Shown here piece after piece: positions 1 through 33,400 of a stretch of 64,000 nt of DNA. A program made the translations under genes and the position numbers. Positions within the stretch are counted from its first letter, which is position 1; every line of letters begins with the position of its first letter. The notes under the pieces were generated by a model. It was not told the DNA's origin and made no database searches. It was given only the letters and a program-made list of their open reading frames with translations. The stretch comes from Tenrec ecaudatus (lineage: Eukaryota > Chordata > Mammalia > Afrosoricida > Tenrecidae), in contig NC_134540.1 of NCBI RefSeq assembly GCF_050624435.1, positions 23,214,001 to 23,278,000 of the forward strand, given 5' to 3'.

Positions 1-805
1 TACAGTATCTGGGGTCTTAAAGGCTTGAAGGTAAACAAGCGGCCATCTAGCTCAGAAGCAACAAAACCAGATGGAAGAAGCACACCAGCCTGTGCAATTA
101 CGAGGTGTTGCAGGGATCAGGTATCAGGCATTATCAGAATAAAAATATCTTACCATAGTGAATGAAGGGAGAATTGTGGAGTGGAGACCCAATCCCCATT
201 TTTAGGCCACTGAACATCCCCTTGCAGAAGGGTCTCGGGGAGAAGATGAGCCAGTCAGGGTGCAATGTAGCAAAGATGAAACATACAACTTTCCTCTAGT
301 GCCTAAATGCCCCCCCTCCCCACTATCATTATCCCAATTCTACCTTACAAATATGGTTAGACCAGAGGATGTTCACTGGTACAGATAGGAACTGGAAACA
401 CAGGGAATCCAGGGCGGATGATCCCTTCAAGACCAGTGGTGTGAGTGGTGATACTGGGAGGGTGGAGGGAAGGTGGGTTAGAAAGGGGGAACCAGTTACA
501 AGGATCTACATATAATCTCCTCCCTGGGGGACGGGCAACAGAAAACTGGGTGAAGGGAGACGCTGGACAGGGGCAGATATGACAAAATAATAATTTATAA
601 ATTATCATGGGTTCATGAGGGAGGGGGGAACGTGGAGGGAAGGGATAAAAATGAGGAGCTGATGCCAGGGGCTTAGGTGGAAAGCAAATGTTTTGAGAAT
701 GATGAGGGCAATGAATATACAAATGTGCTTTACACAATGGATGTATGTATGGATTGTGATAAGAGTTGTATGAGCCCCTAATAAAATGATATAAAAAATA
801 AAATA
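1..805 (+). mobile_element. L1 3' UTR fragment (afrotherian L1)
   Basis: The segment matches, in the same order, the 3' UTR of the L1 at 8397-13785 and ends in a polyadenylation signal (aataaaatga) followed by an A-rich tail near 805. It is cut by the window edge on the left. No coding potential. It lies in the PIBF1 intron, antisense to that gene. Confidence 0.85.
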
Positions 806-1084
806 GTAGAAAGCCTCATCTTTCTCCCTCAAAGGAGTTAATGGGTTCAAACTGGTGACTGTACGGTTAGCAACCCATTATGCCCTCCGTGTGTCTTCCA
901 ATATGATAGTGACAAATAAGTCATATGGTATTTTTTGTTTTGTAAGTCAGGATTCTTTTTATGGATTTGATAAATCTTTGTTCTCGATAATTAAACCTAT
1001 TGAGAGGGAGCTGGATTTAGGGACAGGGAGGGTTGTCTCCCCAATGCTTGCAAAGGCCCACATAAAGGGTTGGAAAGAAACCAG

Positions 1085-1650
1085 GTACTAATTGGACACC
1101 TTGAGAGACCCAAACAGGGCATGCACAGACTAGGACCCCATAGCACAGGTGAAACCTACAGCCTAGCCTTCACCTAGGCCCTGACATCACTCAGGTGGGC
1201 CTAAACTCAGCCAATGGGGCCAACCCATCTATACCTTCAACCACGCCTCCCCAGCCAGAGGTGTTAAATACGCCCGCCCCCCCCCCCCCCCCTTGAGGGA
1301 AGGCCAGGTCTTTCACTCTGGCCTTGCTCAGCTGTATGCTGTAAAACTTAACAGTGTAAATGGAGGGCCACCCTCTTGCTCTCTTGGACTCCGGGGGTTC
1401 CCTAGTTCCACACATGTGCGTGCTCTTTTCCACATGGTTTTTCATACCCATTTGTGAACCCCAGCATGGCTTCCATTCGGCATGCTTTCTAGAAATAGTG
1501 TGTCTCTTTTTAAGACTGTAAAGCCTGAAACTTTTCCGTTCCTTCATAAAAACTCACTTGGATTACAAATGTGCTTCTGTGGTGGAAATTCTTTCAGAGC
1601 CACGTAGCAAGAACCGAGGTTTACTGCACTCCAGAAACCCAACATTATTA
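1085..1650 (+). mobile_element. Probable solo LTR of an endogenous retrovirus
   Basis: The stretch has LTR-like layout: a CCAAT box near 1211, a TATA-like taaatac near 1266, a C-rich run, then a U5-like part with a cttcataaa signal near 1542. I did not find clear TG/CA ends or a target duplication, so the boundaries are approximate. An LTR is the best reading, not a proven one. Confidence 0.45.
1277..1292. repeat. Poly-C run (16 C)
   Basis: Uninterrupted run of C inside the LTR-like segment. Its length is likely to be polymorphic or affected by sequencing error. Confidence 0.9.
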
Positions 1651-1699
1651 TGTCTACATTTAATTTAATCTTCTAAGTCACTTGATCTTTATTGGATTC

Positions 1700-1960
1700 T
1701 AAAGAATTAATTATGGTTGTTTAAAATTTTTTTTGTAATTTAAACTTCTCATTGTCAATTAGGTGCAAGTGTACAGAGCAGATCATTAGTTTTACAGTCA
1801 ACAATTCATACACCTTTGTTTCAAATTCACCATGGCAATCCCCTCACTCCATCATCTCAGATCTTACTTCCTCCCTGTGTTTTCTGTTTCCATTCTGTGT
1901 CTTGCCTAGTCTTTCTTTGTTTGCCCAGGGGGATTTAACCATAATGAAGCAATGTGTCTT
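1700..1960 (-). mobile_element. Old L1 3' UTR remnant
   Basis: T-rich start followed by pyrimidine-rich sequence (cattctgtgtcttgcc-type) resembling the degraded afrotherian L1 3' UTR seen also at 44560-45060. Divergent; subfamily not identified. Confidence 0.4.
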
Positions 1961-2468
1961 CCTTGTATTTATGTTTCATTTTAAACTAAACAAGTGTGTC
2001 AGAAGCACAACTGGCACAGACATAGTTGAGAGCAGTGCCCAGGTGGCTGATGAGCAAACACACCCAGGAGCTGGAGAAAGCGGCGAGCAGACCTGCAGTT
2101 TCTGAAGGCAGGTGCACTCACGGCGCCGTGGGGCACCGGCAGCATCTTTACAGAGCAAATGAAGACAGTTCATCCCGAGAGCAGGGAAGGGGCAGGCAGA
2201 CCGGAGAGCTGCCACTGTCGCTGATGGTTTACCATCACACTGGCCAAAACGGGTTTCTTGAATGATTATTGAATTCTGACTGATCATCTTGAAGTACAAT
2301 GCTCATTTTTTTGTATTTTGTATACTGCATCAAGTAACCTACATTTGGCTGGCCTGGGTGCAAACACTATCACCATCACTGACTTGAACATCTCCCTTAT
2401 TTCCACTGATGCACATGAATAGGCTGTAGCTGTTAAGTAAGCACGGTCGCTGCTTTCAACACTTCTTA

Positions 2469-23610
<21,142 letters not shown>

Positions 23611-23612
23611 CC

Positions 23613-24204
23613 TGCAGAGCTCCAATTTCTCTACGTCGAAGGCAGGACCAGCCGCCACCCCCGCACACTTCGAGGAGGCGAAAGCGCTTCCAATTTGCAA
23701 TCCAGAACGCAGCCCCTGGGCTCTCCAAACTGGAGACCGTTAGGACCCGTCACCAAGACAACGCTGCCAAAGCCCGGGAGACAACGGAAGGAGCGATGGT
23801 GAGTCAATGCGCACGCCGCCGGAAGTCGACGTTACCAGGGCCAATGAAGTTCGGCAGGCAATGCATGCTGGGTACTGGAGTCCACACCGGTCCCTCCCAG
23901 GGAAGGGCGGTCACGACGTCTATCCCCGCCCACCACCCGCCGCTGCCCAATCCTCACGCACTACTAAGGAGCCGTTGACCAATCCTCACGCAGTACTAAG
24001 GAGCCGCCGACCAATCCTCACGCACTAGGAAAGAGCCGACCAATGCGAATCGCGGCGTTTCCCCGCCGCCGGCCCTGCCTAGCCCACTGGAGCTGGCGGC
24101 TGGGAACTTCGGGTTGAGGCACGGTGGTGCCGGGCAGTTCCCTCACAGACTTTTTCCCCCGGAAGAGCCCTACCGAAGTGCGGCGGTCCGCGCGCGGTGG
24201 CAAG
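23613..24204. promoter_or_regulatory. Bidirectional PIBF1/DIS3 promoter, GC-rich
   Basis: The GC- and CpG-rich region lies between two divergent genes. On the minus strand, GCAG|GTAGCT at 23613/23612 is a plausible donor for a non-coding PIBF1 exon 1. Visible motifs are an ETS/GABPA-like CCGGAAGT at 23819-23826, CCAAT at 23841-23845, a ZNF143/THAP11-like site (minus CCCAGCATGCATTG) at 23861-23883, a GC box near 23925, and four CCAAT boxes at 23947-24044. No TATA box is evident near DIS3. Transcription start sites cannot be placed from sequence alone. Confidence 0.75.
23947..24044 (+). repeat. 32-bp tandem repeat of CCAAT boxes
   Basis: CCAAT occurs at 23947, 23979, 24011 and 24040. The first two units are near-identical 32-mers (ccaatcctcacgca, then tactaaggagccg), the third is 29 bp and diverged at its end, and the fourth keeps only CCAAT. 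A spacing of about three helical turns places the sites on the same DNA face, which suits NF-Y. Confidence 0.9.
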
Positions 24205-24432
24205 ATGCTCAAGTCCAAGACCTTCTTGAAGAAGACGCGATCTGGCGGCGTGATGAAGGTAGTGCGCGAGCACTACCTGCGCGACGACATCGGCTGCGGG
24301 GCGGCCGGCTGCGCAGCGTGCCGCGGGGCGCAGGAGGGGCCGGCGCTCGAGCCCCAGCCCCGGGACCCGGCCAGCAGCCTCTGTCCGCTGCCGCACTACC
24401 TGCTGCCGGACACCAACGTGCTGCTGCATCAG
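24205..24432 (+). CDS. DIS3: DIS3 exon 1 (coding part)
   Basis: Residues 1-76, start [10 protein letters not shown]. Contains the Cys motif and catalytic D69 ([10 protein letters not shown]). Donor CAG|GTACGC. Confidence 0.96.
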
Positions 24433-27400
24433 GTACGCTGGCCGGCGGGGGACAGATAGGAGAACGGGGCCCCCCGGGCAGGGCATGTGGGTGCCGTCCG
24501 ACGCCCCGGGAGAGGCGCGAGTGACCGGAGTCACGCCTCCGCTGTCCCAGCTATTTCAGGTCCCTTCATTTTTCAGCCCTTGGGTCGTGAGAAGTATGGA
24601 CGTGTAATACTCGAACCCCTGGTGTCGCCTGCCGTAGATTATTAACGTCTAGAGGCCCGAGACCTTGCTGAATCCATCCAGCCTTCGGCCTGCGACCCCG
24701 GGCAGCTTGCAAGTGTCCAGGCAGTGGGCCGACATATTTCTTTATGAACGGACTTAATTCTACCGAGTTTTCCAATCGCTCTGTTTGTCTCTTGCCCTTC
24801 TTTACAAGGCTCGAACTGTGGAAAGTCCATTATCACTTTTTCCATAGCAAAACTGCTCCCTTGTTCATGCTTAATCGGTGTTTGTCCGCCGAATGGGTTT
24901 TATTTATGTTCGATCAAACAACGTGTGACTTAACGTAGTTTTTGAAAAGTAACTTTCCCGTTCTTTCTTTTTAAGATTGATGTTCTGGAGGACCCGGCCA
25001 TCAGGAATGTCATTGTGTTACAAACCGTTCTCCAAGAAGTGAGAAATCGTAGTGCCCCGGTGTACAAACGAATCCGAGATGTGGCCAGTCATCAGGAGAA
25101 ACACTTCTATACGTTCACTAATGAGCACCACAAGTGGGTAGAAATCCTATGAAATGTCAGAGAACTATGAAACTGGCTAAATTTAGGGAAGGAGTACTTT
25201 GTGTAATTGCCACAAGCTGTGCAAAAAAGGAGCTGGTGGAGCAGTGGTTACTCTTTGGACCGCTAACTCCAAGGTCCATAGTTTGAAAGCAGCAGCCGCT
25301 CTATAGGAGAAAGATGGGGCTTTCTACAGTTCCACTTGGGAAACTCGCAGCGGCAGTTCTAGGCTGTCGTACAGGGGGTCTCTGTAAGTCAGAATTGACT
25401 CGATGGCAGTGAGTTTGGTTTGGTGCAGGAGATACTGCCTGTGAGCCTCACTGCGCTCACACAGCCTTAGAGGGCAGCCTTCTGGTCTCTGGTGACAAGG
25501 CCTTAGCTGCCTTCCCAAAATCAGGCAGGATCTCTAGCGAAGGTGCTCCTCTGGTGGATCTTCCTTGATGGCTCCAGGAATTCCCTTTCCCTGCTTCTGA
25601 GATGCCTGGTTCTCATCCATAGGAGAGAGGCGACTAAAACAACCCCCTATGGTATTGCACACACCCTATTTGCAAAATCCACTCAATCATTTAGTGGGAA
25701 TTGGAAGAAGCATGGCCAGAGTGTTCCGTAGAGGCGAGTATGGCAAGACTTTGCCTTCCGTACTTTGGACATATTGTCAGGAGAGATGAGTCGGTGGAGA
25801 AAGACATCATGCCTGGTGAAGTGGAGAGGCGGCAAAAGAGAGGAGGCCCTCAGTGAGGGACCAGACAGTATGTTCTCTTGTGCATAGAGTCGCTATGGAT
25901 CCGGACATACTCAATGGTACCTGACTACAACAACAGAGAAATTCACTGCCACTGATTCTGTGCCAACTCATGGAGACATGGTTAAGAGAGCCATATCAAG
26001 AAAGTTCACTTCACCACAGGCTTATAGTTAACAAATTTAAAACTTAGAAATTCTATCTATTGGTCAGTGTCTTAATTATCTTGCACACCAGTAAAAAAAA
26101 TACCACAAATAGATGCCTTTAAAGAGGAGTAATGTAGTGTATCAGAGGTTTGAATTTCAGCAAAAAAAAAAAAATCCCTTGTCTTTTTCAACTCCTGACA
26201 GCTCTGGGCATTTCTTGGCCTTCCTTGGTTTTTGGCTCCTTATACACATTCAGCGGTTGTCAGGCATTTATGTCCTAGAATTTTTTAAATATCTCTGTTT
26301 CTATTTGCTGTTTACCTTTTACTTATTTTTCTTCCAATTCCTTACATTTAGAGAAACCTATGTTGAACAAGAAAAGGGAGAAAATGCGAATGACAGAAAT
26401 GATAGAGCTATTCGAGTAGCCGTCAAATGGTACAATGAGCACTTGAGAAAACTATCTGAGGACAGTCAGCTGCAAGTTATCTTAATAACAAATGACAGAA
26501 AAAACAAAGAGAAGGCCCTAGAAGAAGGGATACCGGCTTTCACTTGTAAGTAAATGTGCAAGTTGTTAGTAATGCTTGCAAGTGCTTATTAAACTCCTCC
26601 GCAGACCCACGGCCATATGTCTACTCACCTAGTACAGGTATTTGCATCGTTATGAAAAACTACCTTTGACATCTTTGCAGTTTTTAATCATCTCCACCTC
26701 TCTGCACCACCTGAATTTGACTTAGCAACCAAAGCTCAGAGATAGGTTTGTCCCATTGCTTCTGATCAGTCATGATGGCATCACGGGTCTCCTGCTTTCC
26801 CCAAGTAATAGCTTGTCCCACACGAGATTACCTGTGTTGTTTCACAAGGGTGGGTGGCTAAATCAGCATTTCTTGAGACTGTCATTTTTTTCAGGTGAAG
26901 AATATGTAAAGAGCCTAACTGCTAACCCTGAGCTCATTGATCGTCTGGCCTGTTTGTCTGAAGAAGGGGTATGTTTGGGTCTGTTTCATTTTGCTTTTGA
27001 AAAGTGAAAATATATATTTTTAAATTTTAGGATACTTTTGACCTTATAGTTACCAAATTTAAAAACCAGAATATTGTTAGTTATCTTGTGCTCCCGTGAC
27101 AAAAATACCACAGATGAATGGGTTTAATGAGCAGTGTTTTCGCTATCACAGATTTGGAGATAAAACCTAAGCCCCTTGCTATCTATTAGGTCAATTCCCA
27201 CTCACAGAGACTCTATAGTACTGAACAGAACTGTGTTCCTAGGGCCTCCGCCTCATCTTTGTGCCAGGAGCTGCAGTCTGGTTCAAACCTCAGACTTCTC
27301 AGGCAGCAGTTGAATGCATTACTCATAACACCCCAGAGCACCTTGGTTCTGAAGGACTTTCAGGAGAAAGGCATTCCTGTCTCTTCCAGCTTTGGCAGCC

Positions 27401-30400
27401 CTGAGCAGGCAGTCTGGCCTGCCCTGATCTGGAGGTGGCTGCTTGCAGAGCTGCAGAGAGATGTGCCTTTGTTGCTACTCTGCTCCTTCCTTTGAGGCTC
27501 CTCAGAAGGTCTAGACCCCAATCTCCTCTGTCCTAAAGGGTTACTAGGAGTCTCTAGTACGGGCTCATTACCAGAACAAAAGCCACTCTGATGCTCATCC
27601 TGATCAAAGTTCAACTTAACCTTTTGGAAAACACAGTTCAATCTGTATCAGTAGTAAACAGATTACCAGCTGGATTACAAACAGGAGTGCCTCCAGGAGA
27701 CTTACCAAAAGGTCATTCTGAAAGAGCTGACTTTCCCAGATGCTGTCATTCACTGAACTAGCCCAGCAGCAGCATGAGTGGGGTCTGTCATCTGGTGGCT
27801 CTCTTTGTTGCGTGAGTGAAAGGGACTGCCTCTGTTTCCATCCCCACCAGTCAGGTGTGAGGGTTCTAGTTTCTGCACATTCTTGCAGTCACTGGTCTTT
27901 TTCATTCTCACCATCCTGGTGGCTGTGATGCGATATCCCTGTGACGTGTGTGTGAGTGTTTCTAACGATATGATCCTGAAGACTTGCCTGTATGAGACTT
28001 GTTTTACCTTGTTACCTGTGATCCTCTTTCATGTGGCTATTTCTCTTTTTGATTTGTAAGAATTCTTTATATATTCTAGCAACAAGTCCATTTTCTGGCA
28101 TATGGTTTATGTATTCACCCAGGCAAGCTTCTGGAAAGGGCTAGAGAATCAAGCAGTCATTGACAGAAATAACATGAGCACGGCTGTGTTTCAGTACAAC
28201 TGTATTTAACAAAGACTAGTGGTGGGTTAGGTGCGCCATTGACTGAGGGTCACTGAGCCCTGATCCAGGGAGTGAGTGTGGATGGAGAAGAGAAAGGCGC
28301 AAACACTGAGTGAGTGAGGTAGTGGATTGTGCCAAGCTGGCCGATAGACACGTGGGGTTAATTGGAGGGCTGAAGGATAAATGGCTCCGTGAGCCTCACC
28401 TTTCGAGTTATCGGGTCTCTTGGCTTTCTGATGGTCGGACCAGGGTGCAGCTGCCTTAGCAGTTCCCTGCTTTAGCTGCAAGGCTGACTTCCTGCAAGAC
28501 ATCCTCAAGGAGAAGCCACATGGACCTACTCCAATGCAGCCGTGGGTGCTGGAGCAGCTGTGTGGAGATCCCTGCCAGCGCTGAGATGCTTACACATTCA
28601 CTGATTCAGCTTTCCTCCTGCAGTCGGCGTCATAGTGTGTGTTTTGTTAGCTGGAGGAGGACTTTGTGGATTGATGTTGCACATATGGATTAATGTTGGA
28701 TGTGTGGGCTTGGGCAGCACTGGGTTGGGATGTTTTCTTGATGTGCACTTAACCTATATATAAGACTCTCTTATACGCGAGTTTCTGTGGATTTGTTTCT
28801 CTAAAGTACCCAGACTAATACCCTGAGCCACATGTTCATGGGAGTCAAAAACATCAGGAGGAACTTATAGCAGAGATAAAATAAATAAGAAGAAAGCTCA
28901 GAGTAGAATGGGGGACGCGGTGGCCATCTGGGTCAAGTGTTCCAGATAGCTCAAGTGAAGGAGGGCTGAGAAGGACAGTTGGAAATAGCACTGGGAAAGT
29001 CCTGTCAAAAGTAGGTTTGGTGGGATGGGGGCAGAAGGAACTGGAAGAGTGAGTACTGAGAATTCAGAGACAGTGTTGGAATACTCTGAGCAGTTCTGCC
29101 GTGATGGAAAGGAGAAAGACAGAAGGTGCTGCCAGAGACAGACAGAACCCGTGATGTTAAATTGTCTCAGGGAGGCCATGATTGACTTTTTCAACTCTGC
29201 TAAGATGGAGAATAGACCACCCCATTTGCCAAGGTAATCTATTAAAGGTTTGCCAGTAAAGTTTCGGTTGATGTGAAGACTGGAGAGGAGGATTAAGTAG
29301 GCACACAGAAGTTGTCGACAGTGGCTTTGTGGCATTTTGAGGATCAGGCCAAATGTCTAGAAGGGGATCCACATTTTATTTTTAGTAATTTGAGAGTCTC
29401 TGGGTGGCCCTAGTGGTTAAGCACAAGGCTACAAAGGAAAGGTTGGTGGTTCCAGTCACCCCGAGGACCTTTGGAAGAGTAGCTATCTATTTCCAAAAGA
29501 CTGTAACCATTGGAAGCCCCTGGGAACATAGTTATACCCTGAAATACACAGGGTCAGTGGGTCAACTGGACAGCAACTGGCTTTGTTCTGTTTTCATGTT
29601 TGAGTGCATGTAATGGTGGGAGAGACGGTGATGTGTGAGAGAAGGTAATTGCAGGATCGAATTCTTAGGGAGCGTGGAGATGGTGTGCAGTGCCTGGACA
29701 TTCCTTGTTACAGGGGTTTGCAACGCTGAGGTTTAGGTGGAGCTTTAAGCCCAGGCGTTTATCTTTAGTGGTAGAGAGACAAAGTAGTCTCCTGCAGCTT
29801 GTTTTTTATTCTCAGTGGAAGGGTTGAGGTCTGCAAGGGAGCGTGCGGGGAGAAACGCAGTGAAGCCCCCACGGGAGAAAGTGTGGCATCATCTGGAAAG
29901 GTTGGAAATGAGGGTGGGCAACTAGGAAGGAAATAAAAGTGGCCAAGCAGGCAGGATTCTGGATCTCCAGGTCTCTAAGAATCGCATGGAGCATTGTGGT
30001 GTCTCTAACGGGGTTCCCAACCAACATCCATGTTCTGTCCTTATTTCCAAGGGCCCTGGGAGAATACAGGTGTGTTATGTTGAACAGTCAGTAAGTAGCC
30101 CCTCTCCTCAATGAACCGAGGCTTCGGATGCGCGTCTCTGCTCTGCTCGCCAGCGCCCTGGGGTGGATGGAGGCGGGCACACGCACAGTTTCTTAGAAAC
30201 TCCTCTGGGCCTCCGCTCCTCGGGGTCATTGTAAAGATGTAAATATTTGTGTAAGTTGCCCTAAGGATCGGAAACATTTCTCATCCCTTGTTCTCTCAGA
30301 TTCATGCTCGTTTCTGCCATGCGGAGATGGGTCTGCTGCCGTTGCAGGCGCTTATCACTCCCTGGCAATGGTAATAGCTGTCTACGCGTGTACAGAAGAC

Positions 30401-33400
30401 CGACTAACCTGCGCCTTTTGGTATGCCTCTTTTACAGAAAGAGATAGAGAGTGGGAGAATCATCTTTTCAGAGCATCTCCCCTTAAGCAAGCTGCAACAA
30501 GGCATAAAATCTGGTGCATACCTTCAAGGGACATTTAGAGCCAGTAGGGAAAACTACTTAGAAGCTACAGTCTGGGTGCATGGAGACTCTGAAGAAAACA
30601 AAGAGGCAAGTGGGGAGTTACGTTCCTTACCCAGTGAATATTGTTTTTGTTCATTACCTCCTTTAATAACTATTTAAGAATTTGTAAGAGAATTGAAATT
30701 CAGCTTCTCAATCTGTAATCTCAAAAGTCTTTATGGAAGGTTATAGGCATTCAGAGATTACTAAGAGTAAAAAAAATTGGGGGGGGGGGACTTTACGGTA
30801 GAAAGTTCTAGGAACATAGGGTCAATCAAATAGTTAAAAAATGGATACTTCTATTTTATGACTTATATTTTATGCTTCTGTTATGCCTTAAAATGGTCAA
30901 CATCATTTTCACAGCATATAATTGCTCCCTAGTTATCCATACAATTTAACACAAATAGCTACCAAATTTTGGAGTGCTCATTATATGCTGAGTACTCTTC
31001 TGCTTTAAGACCTATGTTCTTCTTCATTTTCAATGCAGCCCATAAAAGTAGGTTTTCATTTCTCCAGTGAGGACCCTGAAATTTAAACAGGATAAATGAT
31101 TTTTCTTGTGTTCTTCTAAGTGCAGTGGAACCTTGAACGCCACCCGTTTTCACTTGGTGTTTGCTGATGAGGAAACGGTGGTACATAGAAACTTGTTCGT
31201 TGAACTTCCTTTATTATTTTGCCATTGGAAATATTTGAGCATGGCTGTGTACTGTTTTCTTCAGATACTCTTACAAGGGCTTAAAAACTTAAACCGAGCT
31301 ATTCATGAAGATATCGTGGCTGTGGAGCTTTTACCCAAGAGTCTGTGGGTAGCTCCTTCTTCTGTGGTGTTACATGATGAGGGTCCAACGGAGGAGGATG
31401 CGGAGAGGGACGAGGAGAAAGAAAGCCTGGTAAGAGACTGAGCCCGCGTTGTTCTTGAGGCTCTATCAGCTAGAGCCTGGGGGTCTGGGTTAGCGTGACC
31501 AATTGGAGAAGGCTCAACGTCGTAGGGCTTGTTAATAACCATAATTTATCTTGAAATGAGCCTTAAGTAAATGGATTTAAAAACCAAAAGATTGTCAACC
31601 TAAGAAGCCAACTATAAATATATACAAAAGTATATGTACATGAACTGATTTTGTGAGATCTTAAGTAATTACCAACTTAAAATTTCAGGAAATGTTTTTA
31701 TGCACTCTTTAAAAAACTGCTCTTAGATGTACGTGTGGGCCCTTGTGATTTGTGGTTTATAGTTTCTTTCATAGTATGAAGAGAATATCCTCACTTCTCA
31801 GCTAAAAAATGACCTGATAAGACCTTGTTATATCCCACGTTTATCATTACAAGAATAGTACAAATATTTGCAGTTGGTAGTAGTTTTTCCATCAATTCCA
31901 TTGGTCACTGCCATTTTATTAGAGCATTTTGCTTGGGCGACTCCCCAGAGCGCAGGAGAGTGGCAGAGAGGTGCAATATTACAAAGTTCTGATTCTTTCT
32001 GGAAATAAGCATATTTCGGGTTTTTATTTTCGGTAAGGAAGGACTTTTAAAGATCCACTTCTTTTTCAAATCAATTGTTAAAGGCTAACAGAAAGCTTCT
32101 AACCCGTGAGCACACACATCTGACATGTACAAAGTAGGTTCTCTCTCCTTGCCATCAAGTACAAAGTAGTCATAATACCTAAAAACTTTTACTTTGAGGT
32201 GATGTGTTTATTTTTGTCACCAAATCCTCATGATCAAAACTGAAAGGAGTTGAATAGACTCCAGCGTCTTTCTTTGGTTACAGTTGTTTTGTTCTTAAAA
32301 TGTCTGTGCCTTGCTTCGCTGTTGTGGGCCTATGGGGAATAGCTTGGCATACATGGCCTTGTCCAGAATTTTGGAGCATCAGGATTCTTCAGTGTTATGT
32401 CATAATTTAATGCTCGCATGTATTAATGCCCATATGCATATTCTCATGCTGGAGGGAAATTGACTTGCAGTTTTGAAAAGCAAACATGAACTGAAGATTT
32501 TTTTCTTTCGACCTCAGCTTAAGGCGAAAGCTATGAGTGGAAGCATGCTGAAGCCCACGGGCAGAGTGGTGGGCATCATCAAAAGGAACTGGAGGCCCTA
32601 TTGTGGCATGCTGTCCAAGTCTGACATTAAGGAGGTACGCGAGGGGCCGTCTCATAAAGAATGATATGGAATGCAGCAAACGTCGTTGTTCTCATTCCAG
32701 GGCATTTTGCTCTGTTCTCTTTTTAATTCCCACAAGCTTCTTTTCTTTCTCTAGTCAAGAAGACATCTCTTTACACCTGCTGACAAGAGAATCCCTCGAA
32801 TTCGTATCGAAACCAGACAGGCTTCGGCCTTAGAAGGAAGGAGAATCATCGTTGCTGTCGACGGTTGGCCCAAAAATTCCAGATACCCAAATGTGAGCTC
32901 GGAGCGTTCGTTTTATTTTAGGATGCTCTACCTATTAAAATATTTGGGAATACAGTTGGTGTCTAATGAAACTGGAATCCACTTTCTTATAGAATTTGTA
33001 CTGAAATGTTGAGCGTTTTCTCAGTGCCACCTGCTAAGTAGTATATGCAATTTGAAAAGCAGTTTATGAAATTCTTTTACAAACAAGGTAGTTAATTTAA
33101 CTCAGTTTTCTAAGCAAATGTTTTGGTCATAAATATGAAAAAAAAAGTTTGGTATCTAAATAAACAAAATTCACTGCCATCGAATCAGTTTCAACTCATG
33201 GCGACTCTATAGGACAGAGCAGAACTGCACCTCTTGGTTTGTGAGACTGTAAATCTTATGGGAGCTGAAAGCCTCACTTTTCTCCCTCAGTGCAGCTGGT
33301 GGTTTTGAACTTCTAATCTAGTAATGCTTATACAGATACTAATGAATACATTTGTGCACTACTGTATCGATGGCGTAGGAGGTTATGTGTTGGGCTATTA

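Noticed and set aside
24114-24524. 136-codon frame overlapping DIS3 exon 1
   Set aside because: Out-of-frame shadow of the DIS3 first exon; reads through the exon 1 splice donor.
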